A DNA stretch of 45,124 nt from Streptomyces sp. Je 1-79 (lineage in GTDB: Bacteria > Actinomycetota > Actinomycetes > Streptomycetales > Streptomycetaceae), in assembly GCF_025195125.1 (NCBI RefSeq), contig NZ_JAMGSL010000020.1, positions 72,649-117,772 of the forward strand. Reading direction: 5' to 3'. Numbering within the stretch: the stretch's first letter is position 1; every line of letters starts with the position of its first letter. A program made the position numbers and the translations under genes. Shown here piece by piece: positions 16,861 through 24,925 of the stretch. Below the pieces are notes generated by a model, which was given only the letters and a program-made list of their open reading frames with translations, did not search any database and was not told the DNA's origin.

Positions 16861-17123
16861 GCGGAAGAGGGCGGGCCGGGTCCGGCCGGCCCTCCACGAG
16901 GTGACCGGCCTCTGCGTCGCTCTCGCGTTCGCGACCGACGCCCTGGATCTATCGAACCGCCTCCGCCGAAGTTTGACCGAGAACCGCAGAAGGCCGCCCC
17001 GCGCCGACCAGGCAGGTCCCAGGGTCCCGGATCTCCACCGTGTGCTTCGGCTCGGAAGGAGCGGGGTTCTCGTTCGTCGAGGCGATGAGTGACGCGACGG
17101 CGGTTATCAGAAGGTCAACGCGG

Positions 17124-17954
17124 TCACCCGCACCGCTCGACACGGTCCTTGGCCCACCACAGGAAGGCGGCCGAGTGCTGCTGGTTGGCGAAGCCGTCGC
17201 CGACGAGGGAACGAAGGAGATCATTGCTCCAGAGAATGAGGCGCCCCCTGGTCCAGCTCACCGACTCCGGTGCCGGAAGCTCCAAGCCGTAGACCAGGCG
17301 CGCGATCTCGCGCTTGCCACCCGCATCTGTCATGTACTTGAGGATCGTGAGAAACCGCTCGGGGTACATCACGCACAGGACCTTCGTGAGGAGCGCTTCC
17401 TTGAAGCCGGTCATGGCGAAGGGCTTCGAACCGTCGAGCAGTTGCTGGAGCCGATCCTCCAAGGGCACCTCGTCAGGCCCGTACAGGAGGTACCCGATCG
17501 TCGAGCGGGTCGCCTCGGCTGCCGCCACCTCGCCCATCTCGTTCCACGCGGAGTTGAACGTGGCCTGGTTCCCGGGCCGCGCGCCGATCTCGGAGTTGGC
17601 GAAGTCCTTGAGTACCTGTGGGTCGCACGTCCGCAGTCCGTCAGGGGCGAATACCTCTTGATACTTGGCCCAGTAGACGGCCACGCGCGAGTCGAAGTCC
17701 GGCTTGACGGCGAGATACTGCGACTTCAGCCGGGCCACGCGCTCCAACCGCTCGGGATCGACGTCCTCGGGTTTCGGGAATCGTGCCCTGAGAACCTCGA
17801 AGGAGCGGGCCGTCTGTCTCTGCGTGGACGAGGACTCCCCATGCTCCCACTCGAAACCGCATCGGTGTCTGACCCTCCGGCGTCCGCCGTCGAGTCTCGC
17901 GCACACCTCGATGTCCTCGTCGTCACTGCACAGTGGACACATGGCCAAGGACAT
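17124..17954 (-). CDS. Zinc-ribbon protein with McrB-N-like helical domain
   Basis: A 276-residue protein of unknown function. The N-terminus has a cysteine cluster CPLC at 6-9, Cys18 and Cys32 in HRCGFEWEHG, consistent with a zinc ribbon. The C-terminal half (about 150-270) has a pattern LLDGSKPFAMTGFKEALLTKVLCVMYPERFLTI...SNDLLRSLV...FLWWAKDRV. This resembles the helical domain found N-terminal to AAA+ proteins of McrB-type restriction systems, where a phrase like GFGEARSTKLLALMYPERF is typical. The resemblance is from memory and not scored. No nuclease or ATPase motif is present. I take the ATG at 17954, preceded closely by GGGGGAG; Met5 is an alternative. It is divergent from the gene at 18299. 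Confidence 0.65.
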   Translation of the reverse strand: MSLAMCPLCSDDEDIEVCARLDGGRRRVRHRCGFEWEHGESSSTQRQTARSFEVLRARFPKPEDVDPERLERVARLKSQYLAVKPDFDSRVAVYWAKYQEVFAPDGLRTCDPQVLKDFANSEIGARPGNQATFNSAWNEMGEVAAAEATRSTIGYLLYGPDEVPLEDRLQQLLDGSKPFAMTGFKEALLTKVLCVMYPERFLTILKYMTDAGGKREIARLVYGLELPAPESVSWTRGRLILWSNDLLRSLVGDGFANQQHSAAFLWWAKDRVERCG

Positions 17955-18298
17955 GGCTCCCCCGGTTCTCCGCACGCCGGTGGCCACCCCACTGAACCGG
18001 CCCGCTCCCCCATCGGATTGAAAGGCACGGTTCCGCGGCCACACCGAAGGCGAGCGTACCCAGCGCACCCGGCACGATGCCTCCAACCCCCGTGAGCGGA
18101 ATGGCGGGAGCTGGAATTCGCTGCTGACGGCCCTGCTGGGACTGGTTCTGCGCCGCCGGATGCGCCCATGCCCGGCACCAGCCAGCCCGGAATCAGCGCG
18201 GTGGATTCGGGCCGAACCGGGGGGCGTCGAGCCGTAGAATTCGGCAGTGAGCGCCGACGGCGTCTGACCGTCGCGCGCCCTCGCGGGGAGGAGATCGC
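17955..18298. other. Divergent intergenic region
   Basis: 344 nt between the minus-strand zinc-ribbon gene and the plus-strand gene at 18299. It must contain both promoters, but I cannot pick out confident -35/-10 pairs or operators. No gene is supported here. Confidence 0.5.
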
Positions 18299-20068
18299 AT
18301 GCAGGACCCATCGGACTCGATGGAGATCGGCGATCCGGGGGAGAACGGCCGGAGCGATACCGCCGACTCACCTGTTGTCGACGGTCCGGCGTCCAACTCG
18401 GACATCGACTCGACGACGGCGTCGACGGTCCTGGTGGAGGTGCTCCCAGGGGTGGCTGTCGTCGCCGGTGAGGTCCCGCCGGAGCTGAAGCCCGATCTGA
18501 TCGACTTCGGGATCGTGCCGGCTGCCGACCGCAAGCAGATCTCGGCGATCCTCGCCTCGATCGGGAACGCGGCGACCCTGGCAGGCAATCTCGGAAACGC
18601 GTTCGTCGGCGTGCAGGGGCTCTACAGGATCGACGCCACGACACAGGCCCTGCTGAACAGCGGCGCGACGCTCGCCGTCAAGGACGGCGGGAACCTCGGA
18701 GCGGTGATGGTTCCTGGCCGCATCTCGCGTCAGGCACGCTTCTACTCCGTGAATGCGGTGAGCAAGGCGCAGACCGCGGCCTCGATCGGGCCGGCGCTGG
18801 CCATGGTCGCCCTTCAGATGATGCTGAGTGAGGTCTCGGGCCTCGTCAGAACCAACCTCGCGGTGACAAGTCAGGTCCTCGCCGACATCCGCAAGGATCA
18901 GTGGGCTGAACTGACCGGGCTCGTCGCCACCATCGATCGCGCGGTCGACCAGGCGCGAGAGATCGAATCGGTCCCGACGTCCTTGTGGGATGACGTCGCG
19001 GGCAGCGGAGCGCTGCTGCAGAAGCAGCTTGAGCTCTACCAGGGGAACGTCCGCGACCACGTCCGGCAGATCGGCCGGGCGGATGCACGCAGCAACCGGG
19101 AGTATCTGCAGACGAACGCCGAGGCGATCGCTTTCGACGCCTACGCCCTCCTGTCCTCCCTCAAGGCGTGGACCGGGTATCACGCGCTCCGCGCCGCGAG
19201 GGCGAGGGCCGCTGGACGCGAGGACGCCGCCGAGGCGCAGTACGCCGAGGTCATCGCACGCGACACCCGCGCGGAGTTCGACTCCACGCTCGCCGAGTCG
19301 ACGAGCCTCGTCGACTCGCTGACGCGGGAACTGCGGATCACCGCCGAACTCCCCGGCCCCGACGCATGGCCGCTGCCAGGGAAGCGGAAGGACGTGAAGG
19401 CAGCCCGCGAAACCTCCGCCCGTCTTCTGGAAGCAATCGAGCCTCTTGCCGACGCTCTCCGTCCGCCGGCCCCTCCGCTCGAGGCTCCGGGCGTCGTCTG
19501 CGCACCAAAATCGCTGGATCTCGAGCCGTATCTTCCCATCCTGCGATGGTTCCTCGAGGACGGTGAGACCCTCCGTGTACTCGGCTTCCCCGACCAGCTC
19601 GACGCCCTCGGTCCCGTTTCGGCGATCTTCAGCGGAGCGAAGGAGAAGTTGGCGGCAGCGAGGGACAAGGCCGCGGCAAAGACGCTGGTGGCCGTCACGG
19701 ATCGCCGCATCATCACGGCCAAGACGAACGCATTCCTCGAACAGGGCGAGATCGTTCAGGACATCCCGATCGACCGGGTGCGATACGTACGGGCAGCAAC
19801 CGCACAGGACAGAAGCGCACGTTTGGCGATCGACCTCATCACGCGCGACGAGAACATCCGATGGCTCTTTCACGCCGACATCGACGACACTCAAGTGAAC
19901 ACGCTCGCCTCCGTGCTCGCCGAGTCCATGACGATCCCGGACGTTGAACGCGATGAGCTTCAAAGGCGGCGCTGCGCCCCCATCGAGGCGGGCAGGAAGA
20001 GCGAGAGCACCGGCACGAGTTCTATGAAACCGGCTGATTCCGAAGCCACGACCTGCGATGTCGAGTAG
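18299..20068 (+). CDS. Hypothetical protein with C-terminal PH-like domain
   Basis: A 589-residue protein. The N-terminal third is acidic, then a Gly/Ala-rich region (IGNAATLAGNLGNAFVGVQG; IGPALAMVALQMMLSEVSG) suggests amphipathic or membrane-associating helices. The centre is a long helical, charged region with coiled-coil character (about 190-370). Residues about 465-550 (TLVAVTDRRIITAKTNAF, IPIDRVRYVRAA, IRWLFHADI) fit a bacterial PH-like (YokE/bPH-type) domain. No enzyme motif was found. ATG at 18299 follows GGGGAGGAG about 6 nt upstream. The gene contains more AGC, ATC and TCG variety than neighbours and sits in an island of conflict-type genes, consistent with acquisition. Function unknown. 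Confidence 0.7.
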   Translation: MQDPSDSMEIGDPGENGRSDTADSPVVDGPASNSDIDSTTASTVLVEVLPGVAVVAGEVPPELKPDLIDFGIVPAADRKQISAILASIGNAATLAGNLGNAFVGVQGLYRIDATTQALLNSGATLAVKDGGNLGAVMVPGRISRQARFYSVNAVSKAQTAASIGPALAMVALQMMLSEVSGLVRTNLAVTSQVLADIRKDQWAELTGLVATIDRAVDQAREIESVPTSLWDDVAGSGALLQKQLELYQGNVRDHVRQIGRADARSNREYLQTNAEAIAFDAYALLSSLKAWTGYHALRAARARAAGREDAAEAQYAEVIARDTRAEFDSTLAESTSLVDSLTRELRITAELPGPDAWPLPGKRKDVKAARETSARLLEAIEPLADALRPPAPPLEAPGVVCAPKSLDLEPYLPILRWFLEDGETLRVLGFPDQLDALGPVSAIFSGAKEKLAAARDKAAAKTLVAVTDRRIITAKTNAFLEQGEIVQDIPIDRVRYVRAATAQDRSARLAIDLITRDENIRWLFHADIDDTQVNTLASVLAESMTIPDVERDELQRRRCAPIEAGRKSESTGTSSMKPADSEATTCDVE

Positions 20069-20478
20069 ACCCCGAGGCAATTGACCCTTTCGTGGCCGGG
20101 GCCGACAGGGAGGCGGCCCGCGCGCCATAACGTAGACCCTGCGTACTGGCGTGAGAAGTTCGACCAGGATGGCCTGTATCGAACCGCACCATCATCCGGA
20201 TGGTTCGTGTGGGTGGCTGACGCAGCGGGTCGCCCCGGGGCCGTCGGCCGGCTGCGTCTCGTACTGAAGGCCGCCACGAACGGCGCGGCCACGACAAGGA
20301 AGACGACCCCTGTGCCGGCGAGGTCGGGGCGCTCCTGGGTCTGTGCCCACACGGAGAACGCGATCGCCCCGATCAAGGCCTCGACGACGAGCACCGACAC
20401 ACACGCCGTCAGCACCGCGCCGAACCTGTCCCCGGCACGCGCCGACGCCCGCACCGGCCCGCGAATTTCTGAACGCAT
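19960..20478 (-). CDS. Small membrane protein with overlapping 3' end
   Basis: A 172-residue frame with two transmembrane helices, TACVSVLVVEALIGAIAFSVWA (about 24-45) and GTGVVFLVVAAPFVAAFS (about 56-73). The start is well supported: ATG at 20478 with GGGAGGGG about 6 nt upstream. The C-terminal 100 residues are polar, not Streptomyces-like in composition, and the last 109 nt are antisense to the 3' end of the convergent gene at 18299-20068. I infer that the membrane half is genuine and that the tail is an accidental extension created at an insertion or deletion junction. Function unknown. Confidence 0.5.
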   Translation of the reverse strand: MRSEIRGPVRASARAGDRFGAVLTACVSVLVVEALIGAIAFSVWAQTQERPDLAGTGVVFLVVAAPFVAAFSTRRSRPTAPGRPAASATHTNHPDDGAVRYRPSWSNFSRQYAGSTLWRAGRLPVGPGHERVNCLGVYSTSQVVASESAGFIELVPVLSLFLPASMGAQRRL

Positions 20479-20584
20479 TCAAATCCCCTCCCTGGCCCGC
20501 ATCCCCCTCCATGCGGGACCGACCTCCCCCGCCGGGGCCCCCGCCCGTTTTGGATTGTCGGACGATCATCCCTACGATCCGCCC

Positions 20585-21856
20585 ATGATCACGAGAAAAC
20601 GGCTGTCGACCGGGGCCTGCGCGCTGCTCGCCGTCCTGGCCGTCGGGCTGTTCCCGACCGGCGCCGCCGCCGACGAACCGGTGGCGAAGGAATCCCCCAA
20701 GGTCGAGCTGGTGCTCGACGTGAGCGGCTCGATGCGGGCACGCGACATCGACGGCCAGTCCCGGATGGCCGCCGCCAAGCAGGCCTTCAACGAGGTGCTC
20801 GACGCCGTCCCCGAGGAGGTCGAGCTCGGCATACGCACCCTGGGCGCCGACTACCCCGGGCAGGACCGCAAGAAGGGCTGCAAGGACACCCGGCAGCTCT
20901 ATCCGGTCGGCCCGCTCGACCGGACCGAGGCCAAGACCGCCGTCGCCACCCTCGCCCCCACCGGCTGGACCCCCATCGGGCCCGCCCTGCTCGGAGCGGC
21001 CGAGGACCTCAAGGGCGGTGACGCCACCCGCCGGATCGTGCTCATCACGGACGGGGAGGACACCTGCGCCCCGCTCGACCCCTGCGAGGTGGCGCGTGAC
21101 ATCGCCGCCCGGGGCATCCACCTCACCATCGACACCCTGGGCCTGGTGCCGAACGCCAAGATCCGCCAGCAGCTCACCTGCATCGCGGAGGCGACCGGCG
21201 GCACGTACACCTCGGTCCGGCACACCGACGAACTCTCCAAGCGGGTCAGGCAACTGGTCGACCGCGCCGCCGAACCCGTCGTCACCCCGGTGGCCACCGA
21301 GGGCACCGACCGCTGCGCCGACGCCCCCACGCTCAAGCCGGGCCTCTACACCGACCGCGAGACCTTCGGACAGCACCGCTGGTACCGGGTGGACGTCCTG
21401 CCCGGCCAGGAGCTCCGTGCCTCGGTGAGCATCTCCGCCGACCGCGCCGTCAACGACGACTACGGCGTCCTCATGCGGGCCGTGACCCTGCACGGCCGTG
21501 AGATCGTCCGCGGCTCGGAGGCGGGCGACGGACGTACGGACGTCATCTCGACCGGTCTGCGCTACCCCAAGCAGCCGGTGGACGGCGTCGACGGGGACAA
21601 GCCCGCGGCCGAGGCCGTCTGCCTCCAGATCAGCAACTCCTTCTCCGCGCCGCCGTCCGTGAAGACCACGCCCGGTATGCCGATCGAGCTGGCCGTCGAC
21701 GTGGTCGACGCGCCCGACGAGGCCTCCGACGTGGCCGCCTTCGGCCTCGGCCGCGGCTGGTGGCTGCTCGGTGTGCTCGTCCTGGCCGGTTTCGTGGGCG
21801 GTCTGCTGTGGGGCTGGCTGTCCCGCTGGCGCGTCGCCGTCTGGAGGACCAACTGA
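20585..21856 (+). CDS. VWA-domain surface protein
   Basis: A 423-residue exported, membrane-anchored protein. There is a signal peptide (RKRLSTGACALLAVLAVGLF, cleavage near GAAAD at 30), a von Willebrand A domain (about 38-230) with a complete MIDAS, DVSGSM at 45-50, the Thr loop GWTPIGPAL and ITDGEDTC. A beta-rich region follows and there is a C-terminal transmembrane helix WWLLGVLVLAGFVGGLLWGW with a short basic tail. VWA domains with MIDAS bind ligands through a divalent metal. The stop overlaps the next gene start by one nucleotide, so the two proteins are probably made together and may form a surface complex. Confidence 0.85.
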   Translation: MITRKRLSTGACALLAVLAVGLFPTGAAADEPVAKESPKVELVLDVSGSMRARDIDGQSRMAAAKQAFNEVLDAVPEEVELGIRTLGADYPGQDRKKGCKDTRQLYPVGPLDRTEAKTAVATLAPTGWTPIGPALLGAAEDLKGGDATRRIVLITDGEDTCAPLDPCEVARDIAARGIHLTIDTLGLVPNAKIRQQLTCIAEATGGTYTSVRHTDELSKRVRQLVDRAAEPVVTPVATEGTDRCADAPTLKPGLYTDRETFGQHRWYRVDVLPGQELRASVSISADRAVNDDYGVLMRAVTLHGREIVRGSEAGDGRTDVISTGLRYPKQPVDGVDGDKPAAEAVCLQISNSFSAPPSVKTTPGMPIELAVDVVDAPDEASDVAAFGLGRGWWLLGVLVLAGFVGGLLWGWLSRWRVAVWRTN

Positions 21857-22683
21857 TGCGTACCGTACGCGCCCTGAGCGCCGCGCTCCTCGCGGGCGCC
21901 GGCCTGCTCGGCCCGGTCGCCGTTCCCGCCTTCGCGGACTCGGCCACCCCGACCCCGAGCGGCAGCGCGGGCGCCGCCGAGTCGGCCGGACCGACCGAGG
22001 CCGGCACCACGTTCCGTACCGCCGCCGCCTTCCGCCAGGGCCAGCAGGCCACCGCCGAGGCCTCTGCGGGCGACTACCTGTACTGGGTGTTCCCCGCGGA
22101 CACCGGTCAGCGGCCCACGGTGACGGCCTCGGTCACCCTGCCCGAGTCCACCGCCCGGCACGGCTCCTCCACCTGGCGGATCGACGTCTACGACGGTCTG
22201 CGCCGCCGTCAGCCGTGCATGTACGGCATGCAGTCGAAGACCGCGGCGAAGGAGGCCCCGGCCGTGGAGCTGTCCTGCACCCTGCGCCCCGTCCGCCCGT
22301 GGGCCGACACCTGGGACGAGGACCCGCTGCCCGGCAGCTACTACGTCCGGCTGACGGTCACCGGGATCCCGGAGGACGACCTCGGTCAGCCGTTCACGGC
22401 CCGGGTAGGTGCGGTCTCCGCCGAGAAGGGCGGCGCCTACGCGGGCGACGGCACGCTCGCCGCCCCGCTCGTGCCCGGTGCCACGACGGAGGACGCGGCC
22501 GCGGGCGACGCGCCGTCGGCGGTCGAGGCGCGGGCTCCCGAGGACGGCTGGTCCTCGGGCTGGTGGTCCGACCGCTGGGTCTGGACCGCCGTCGGCGGCG
22601 TCCTCGGCGCGCTCGCCGGCATCGGGGGCTACTCCCTGACCCGCGGCTCCGGCCGCCCGTCACGGGTACCGCCGGCCGTCTGA
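21856..22683 (+). CDS. Exported membrane-anchored partner of the VWA protein
   Basis: A 275-residue protein with a signal peptide (RTVRALSAALLAGAGLLGPVAVPAFA), a Ser/Thr/Pro-rich linker, a beta-rich ectodomain (FRQGQQATAEASAGDYLYWVFPADTGQRP) with two cysteines (QPCMYG and LSCTLRP) likely bridged, an acidic linker and a C-terminal transmembrane helix WVWTAVGGVLGALAGIGGYSL. The YWVF and SYYVRLTV segments resemble pre-peptidase-type beta-sandwiches; the VWA protein has a similar domain (HRWYRVDV). The ATG overlaps the previous stop (TGATG) with GGAGGA upstream. Function unknown. Confidence 0.8.
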   Translation: MRTVRALSAALLAGAGLLGPVAVPAFADSATPTPSGSAGAAESAGPTEAGTTFRTAAAFRQGQQATAEASAGDYLYWVFPADTGQRPTVTASVTLPESTARHGSSTWRIDVYDGLRRRQPCMYGMQSKTAAKEAPAVELSCTLRPVRPWADTWDEDPLPGSYYVRLTVTGIPEDDLGQPFTARVGAVSAEKGGAYAGDGTLAAPLVPGATTEDAAAGDAPSAVEARAPEDGWSSGWWSDRWVWTAVGGVLGALAGIGGYSLTRGSGRPSRVPPAV

Positions 22684-22696
22684 CGACCCGGTACGA

Positions 22697-22729
22697 GCGG
22701 CCGCGACCGTCCTCGACGGTCGCGACCGC
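22697..22729. terminator. Bidirectional hairpin between convergent genes
   Basis: Arms of 15 nt (22697-22711 and 22715-22729) pair with one mismatch around a CTC loop. It lies between the convergent surface-protein operon (ending 22683) and the response regulator gene (ending 22760), so it can stop transcription from both sides. Confidence 0.75.
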
Positions 22730-22759
22730 TCCCCGTTCCGGAGCATCGTGCCGCGCCGG

Positions 22760-23437
22760 TCACCGGCCGGCCGGGCGGACGAGCCCGGTGTCGTAGGCGT
22801 ACACCGCCGCCTGGGTGCGGTCGCGCAGGCCCAGCTTGATCAGGATGCGGCTCACATGGGTCTTGACGGTCTGCTCGGCGACGACCAGGCGGGAGGCTAT
22901 CTCGGCGTTGGACAGTCCGTGGGCGATCAGGCTCAGGACCTCGGTCTCGCGTTCCGTCAGACCTCCGACGCGGTCCAGGTGCGGGGGGCGGGGTCCGGCG
23001 CTGAGCCGGGAGAACTCGGCGATGAGCCGCTTGGTGACGTTCGGGGCGAGCAGCGCCTCGCCGCCCGCCACCACCCTCACCGCGTGGGCGAGTTCGTCCG
23101 CCGAGGCGTCCTTGAGGAGGAATCCGGAGGCTCCGGCACGCAGGGCCTCGTACACGTACTCGTCGAGGTCGAAGGTGGTCAGGACGAGGACCTTCACGGT
23201 GGCGTCGGCGGGCCCGGTGATGCGGCGGGTCGCCTCGATGCCGCCGATGCCGGGCATCCGGATGTCCATCAGGACGACGTCGGGGGCGAGTTCGGCGGCC
23301 TTGGCGACGGCGTCCTCGCCGTCCACGGCCTGCCCGACGACCGTGAGGTCGGGCTCGGCGTCGAGCAGCACGGTGAAGCCCTGACGGACCATCACCTGGT
23401 CGTCGACGATGAGGACCCGGGTCGTACTGCTCGTCAT
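22760..23437 (-). CDS. NarL/LuxR-type response regulator
   Basis: A 225-residue response regulator. The receiver domain (about 7-125) has Asp12-Asp13, the phospho-acceptor Asp58 in LMDIRMPG, Thr in LVLTTFD and Lys in FLLKDAS. The C-terminal LuxR-type helix-turn-helix (about 160-220) has LTERETEVLSLIAHGLSNAEIA and VKTHVSRILIKL. It is a transcription regulator activated by the histidine kinase gene, which it overlaps by 4 nt (ATGA). The target genes are unknown; such pairs often control their neighbours, here possibly the acyltransferase or surface proteins. Confidence 0.93.
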   Translation of the reverse strand: MTSSTTRVLIVDDQVMVRQGFTVLLDAEPDLTVVGQAVDGEDAVAKAAELAPDVVLMDIRMPGIGGIEATRRITGPADATVKVLVLTTFDLDEYVYEALRAGASGFLLKDASADELAHAVRVVAGGEALLAPNVTKRLIAEFSRLSAGPRPPHLDRVGGLTERETEVLSLIAHGLSNAEIASRLVVAEQTVKTHVSRILIKLGLRDRTQAAVYAYDTGLVRPAGR

Positions 23438-24729
23438 GTGCCGTCCTTGTGGGGCTCGATGGGGAGGGTGGCGGTCACCTCGTAGCCGCCGTCCGGGGTG
23501 GGGCCGGCTGTCAGTTCGCCGCCCAGCATGGCGGTGCGCTCGCGCATGCCGAGCAGCCCGTGCCCCAGTCCCGGCGAGAGGGGGGCCGAGGCGGGATCGA
23601 CGGGCCGGTTCGGTGGGGTGTTGGCGATCCGCAGCGTCAGCCCGGCCGCGAGATGGCCGGTCTCCACCCGCACCCGCGCCCCCGGTGCGTGCCGCATGGC
23701 GTTGCTCAGCGCCTCCTGGACGATGCGGTACGCGGAGAGTTCGACGCCCGGCGAGAGCGGACGGCGTTCTCCCGTGGTGGTCGCGTCGACGGTGAGCCCG
23801 GCGGCACGGACGTTGTCGAGGAGCTCGTCGAGCCGGTCCAGGGTGGGCTGGGGGGTGTGCCGTGCGCCGTCGGCGGCCGGGTCCTCCGCCCGGAGGACAC
23901 CGAGGACGCGACGCAGTTCGGTCAGCGCCTCGACGGCGTTCTGGCGGATGCCGGCGAGGTTCTCCCTCAGCTCCTCGGACGGGTTCTCGACCAGGTGCGG
24001 GGCGACCTGGGCCTGGATGGAGATGACCGACATGTGGTGGGCGACGACGTCGTGCAGCTCGCGGGCGATCCGGCCGCGCTCCTCCAGAAGGGTGCGCCGG
24101 GACCGCTCCTCGGCCGTGATGACCTCCTGGGCGACGAGCTGTGTCCGCGCCACTCGGCTCATGCGGAGTGAGGCTCCCACCACCGCCGCCGTCGCGAAGG
24201 CGATGGTGCCGCCGCCGAGGTCCTCGTTGTGCGGGAATCCCGTGGGAACAACGGTGTTGACCACGCCCGACAGCACGGTGATCACGAGAGTGACGACCGT
24301 GACCCGCAGCGGGACCCGCAGGGCGAGCAGCAGCACGACGAAGGTGTGGACGACGATGCCCCAGACGCTCCAGGGCCACACCAGGTCGGGTCCGACGGTC
24401 GACTCGCCGATCTCCGCGGTCAGGAACAGCGTGACCGTGGAGAGCCACCAGGCCGGCACGGGGCGGCTCAGGGCGAGGACCAGGGCAGCGGCCTGGAGGA
24501 CGATGAGCAGTTGCACGGGCCCCGTGAGCACGGGCACCGCGCTGCTGTACTCGGCCAACTTGCCCAGGCCCGCGGCGACGGCGACCAGCACGAGGTGTCC
24601 GTGCGGCAGCCAGCCGAACCACGCCTGACGGGGCAGTGGGTCTCGGGCCATCGTCCAGAGGTCCTGGCGCAGGGTGCGCGGCACCCGCCCCAGGGCGGCG
24701 ATCAGCGACCGCCCGTAACCGTCCCCCAC
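23434..24729 (-). CDS. Membrane histidine kinase, HisKA_3 type
   Basis: A 431-residue NarX/DesK-like kinase. The N-terminal half has about five transmembrane segments with no large external domain, followed by HisKA_3 with the phospho-accepting His in RIARELHDVVAHHMSVISIQ and a HATPase_c domain (QEALSNAMRHAPG N-box; GHGLLGMRERTAMLGGEL G-box). I choose the GTG at 24729 because AAGGGGG at 24735-24741 lies exactly 5 nt upstream. The frame stays open further upstream but runs into the MITE at 24758-24925, so longer starts are artefacts or were created by the insertion. Its promoter is probably the sequence interrupted by that element. It overlaps the regulator gene by 4 nt. Confidence 0.9.
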   Translation of the reverse strand: MGDGYGRSLIAALGRVPRTLRQDLWTMARDPLPRQAWFGWLPHGHLVLVAVAAGLGKLAEYSSAVPVLTGPVQLLIVLQAAALVLALSRPVPAWWLSTVTLFLTAEIGESTVGPDLVWPWSVWGIVVHTFVVLLLALRVPLRVTVVTLVITVLSGVVNTVVPTGFPHNEDLGGGTIAFATAAVVGASLRMSRVARTQLVAQEVITAEERSRRTLLEERGRIARELHDVVAHHMSVISIQAQVAPHLVENPSEELRENLAGIRQNAVEALTELRRVLGVLRAEDPAADGARHTPQPTLDRLDELLDNVRAAGLTVDATTTGERRPLSPGVELSAYRIVQEALSNAMRHAPGARVRVETGHLAAGLTLRIANTPPNRPVDPASAPLSPGLGHGLLGMRERTAMLGGELTAGPTPDGGYEVTATLPIEPHKDGT

Positions 24730-24757
24730 CTGTTCCCCCTTGTCCGCTGCGTCCACC

Positions 24758-24925
24758 CTAGGCCTTGTCGTCACCATGGCCCCCTGCTCCCGACGCCTGG
24801 CACGGCACCTCGCCGCGTTGTCGTCAGTCGCCCGAGTACGTCCAGTACGAGGGCGATCCTCCGCCTTGCGATGCACCGCGCCAGACGCCGCTCGCGGCCG
24901 GGGCCATGGTGACGGCAGGGCCTAG
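24758..24925. mobile_element. MITE-like element, type B ends, copy 1
   Basis: A 168-bp non-coding element with imperfect 26-bp terminal inverted repeats (CTAGGCCTTGTCGTCACCAT at the left; the right end reads CTAGGCCCTGCCGTCACCAT on the other strand; 2 mismatches). It is nearly identical to the copy at 44956-45123, which is inverted relative to it, and shares its internal core blocks (24793-24804, 24811-24823, 24858-24872) with the type A element at 8-218. It sits 28 nt upstream of the kinase start, and its right end provides the stop codon of the acyltransferase gene. Confidence 0.88.

Noticed and set aside
24730..24876. N-terminal extension of the histidine kinase into the MITE
   Set aside because: The extension is MITE sequence; GTG at 24729 has an ideal Shine-Dalgarno site.
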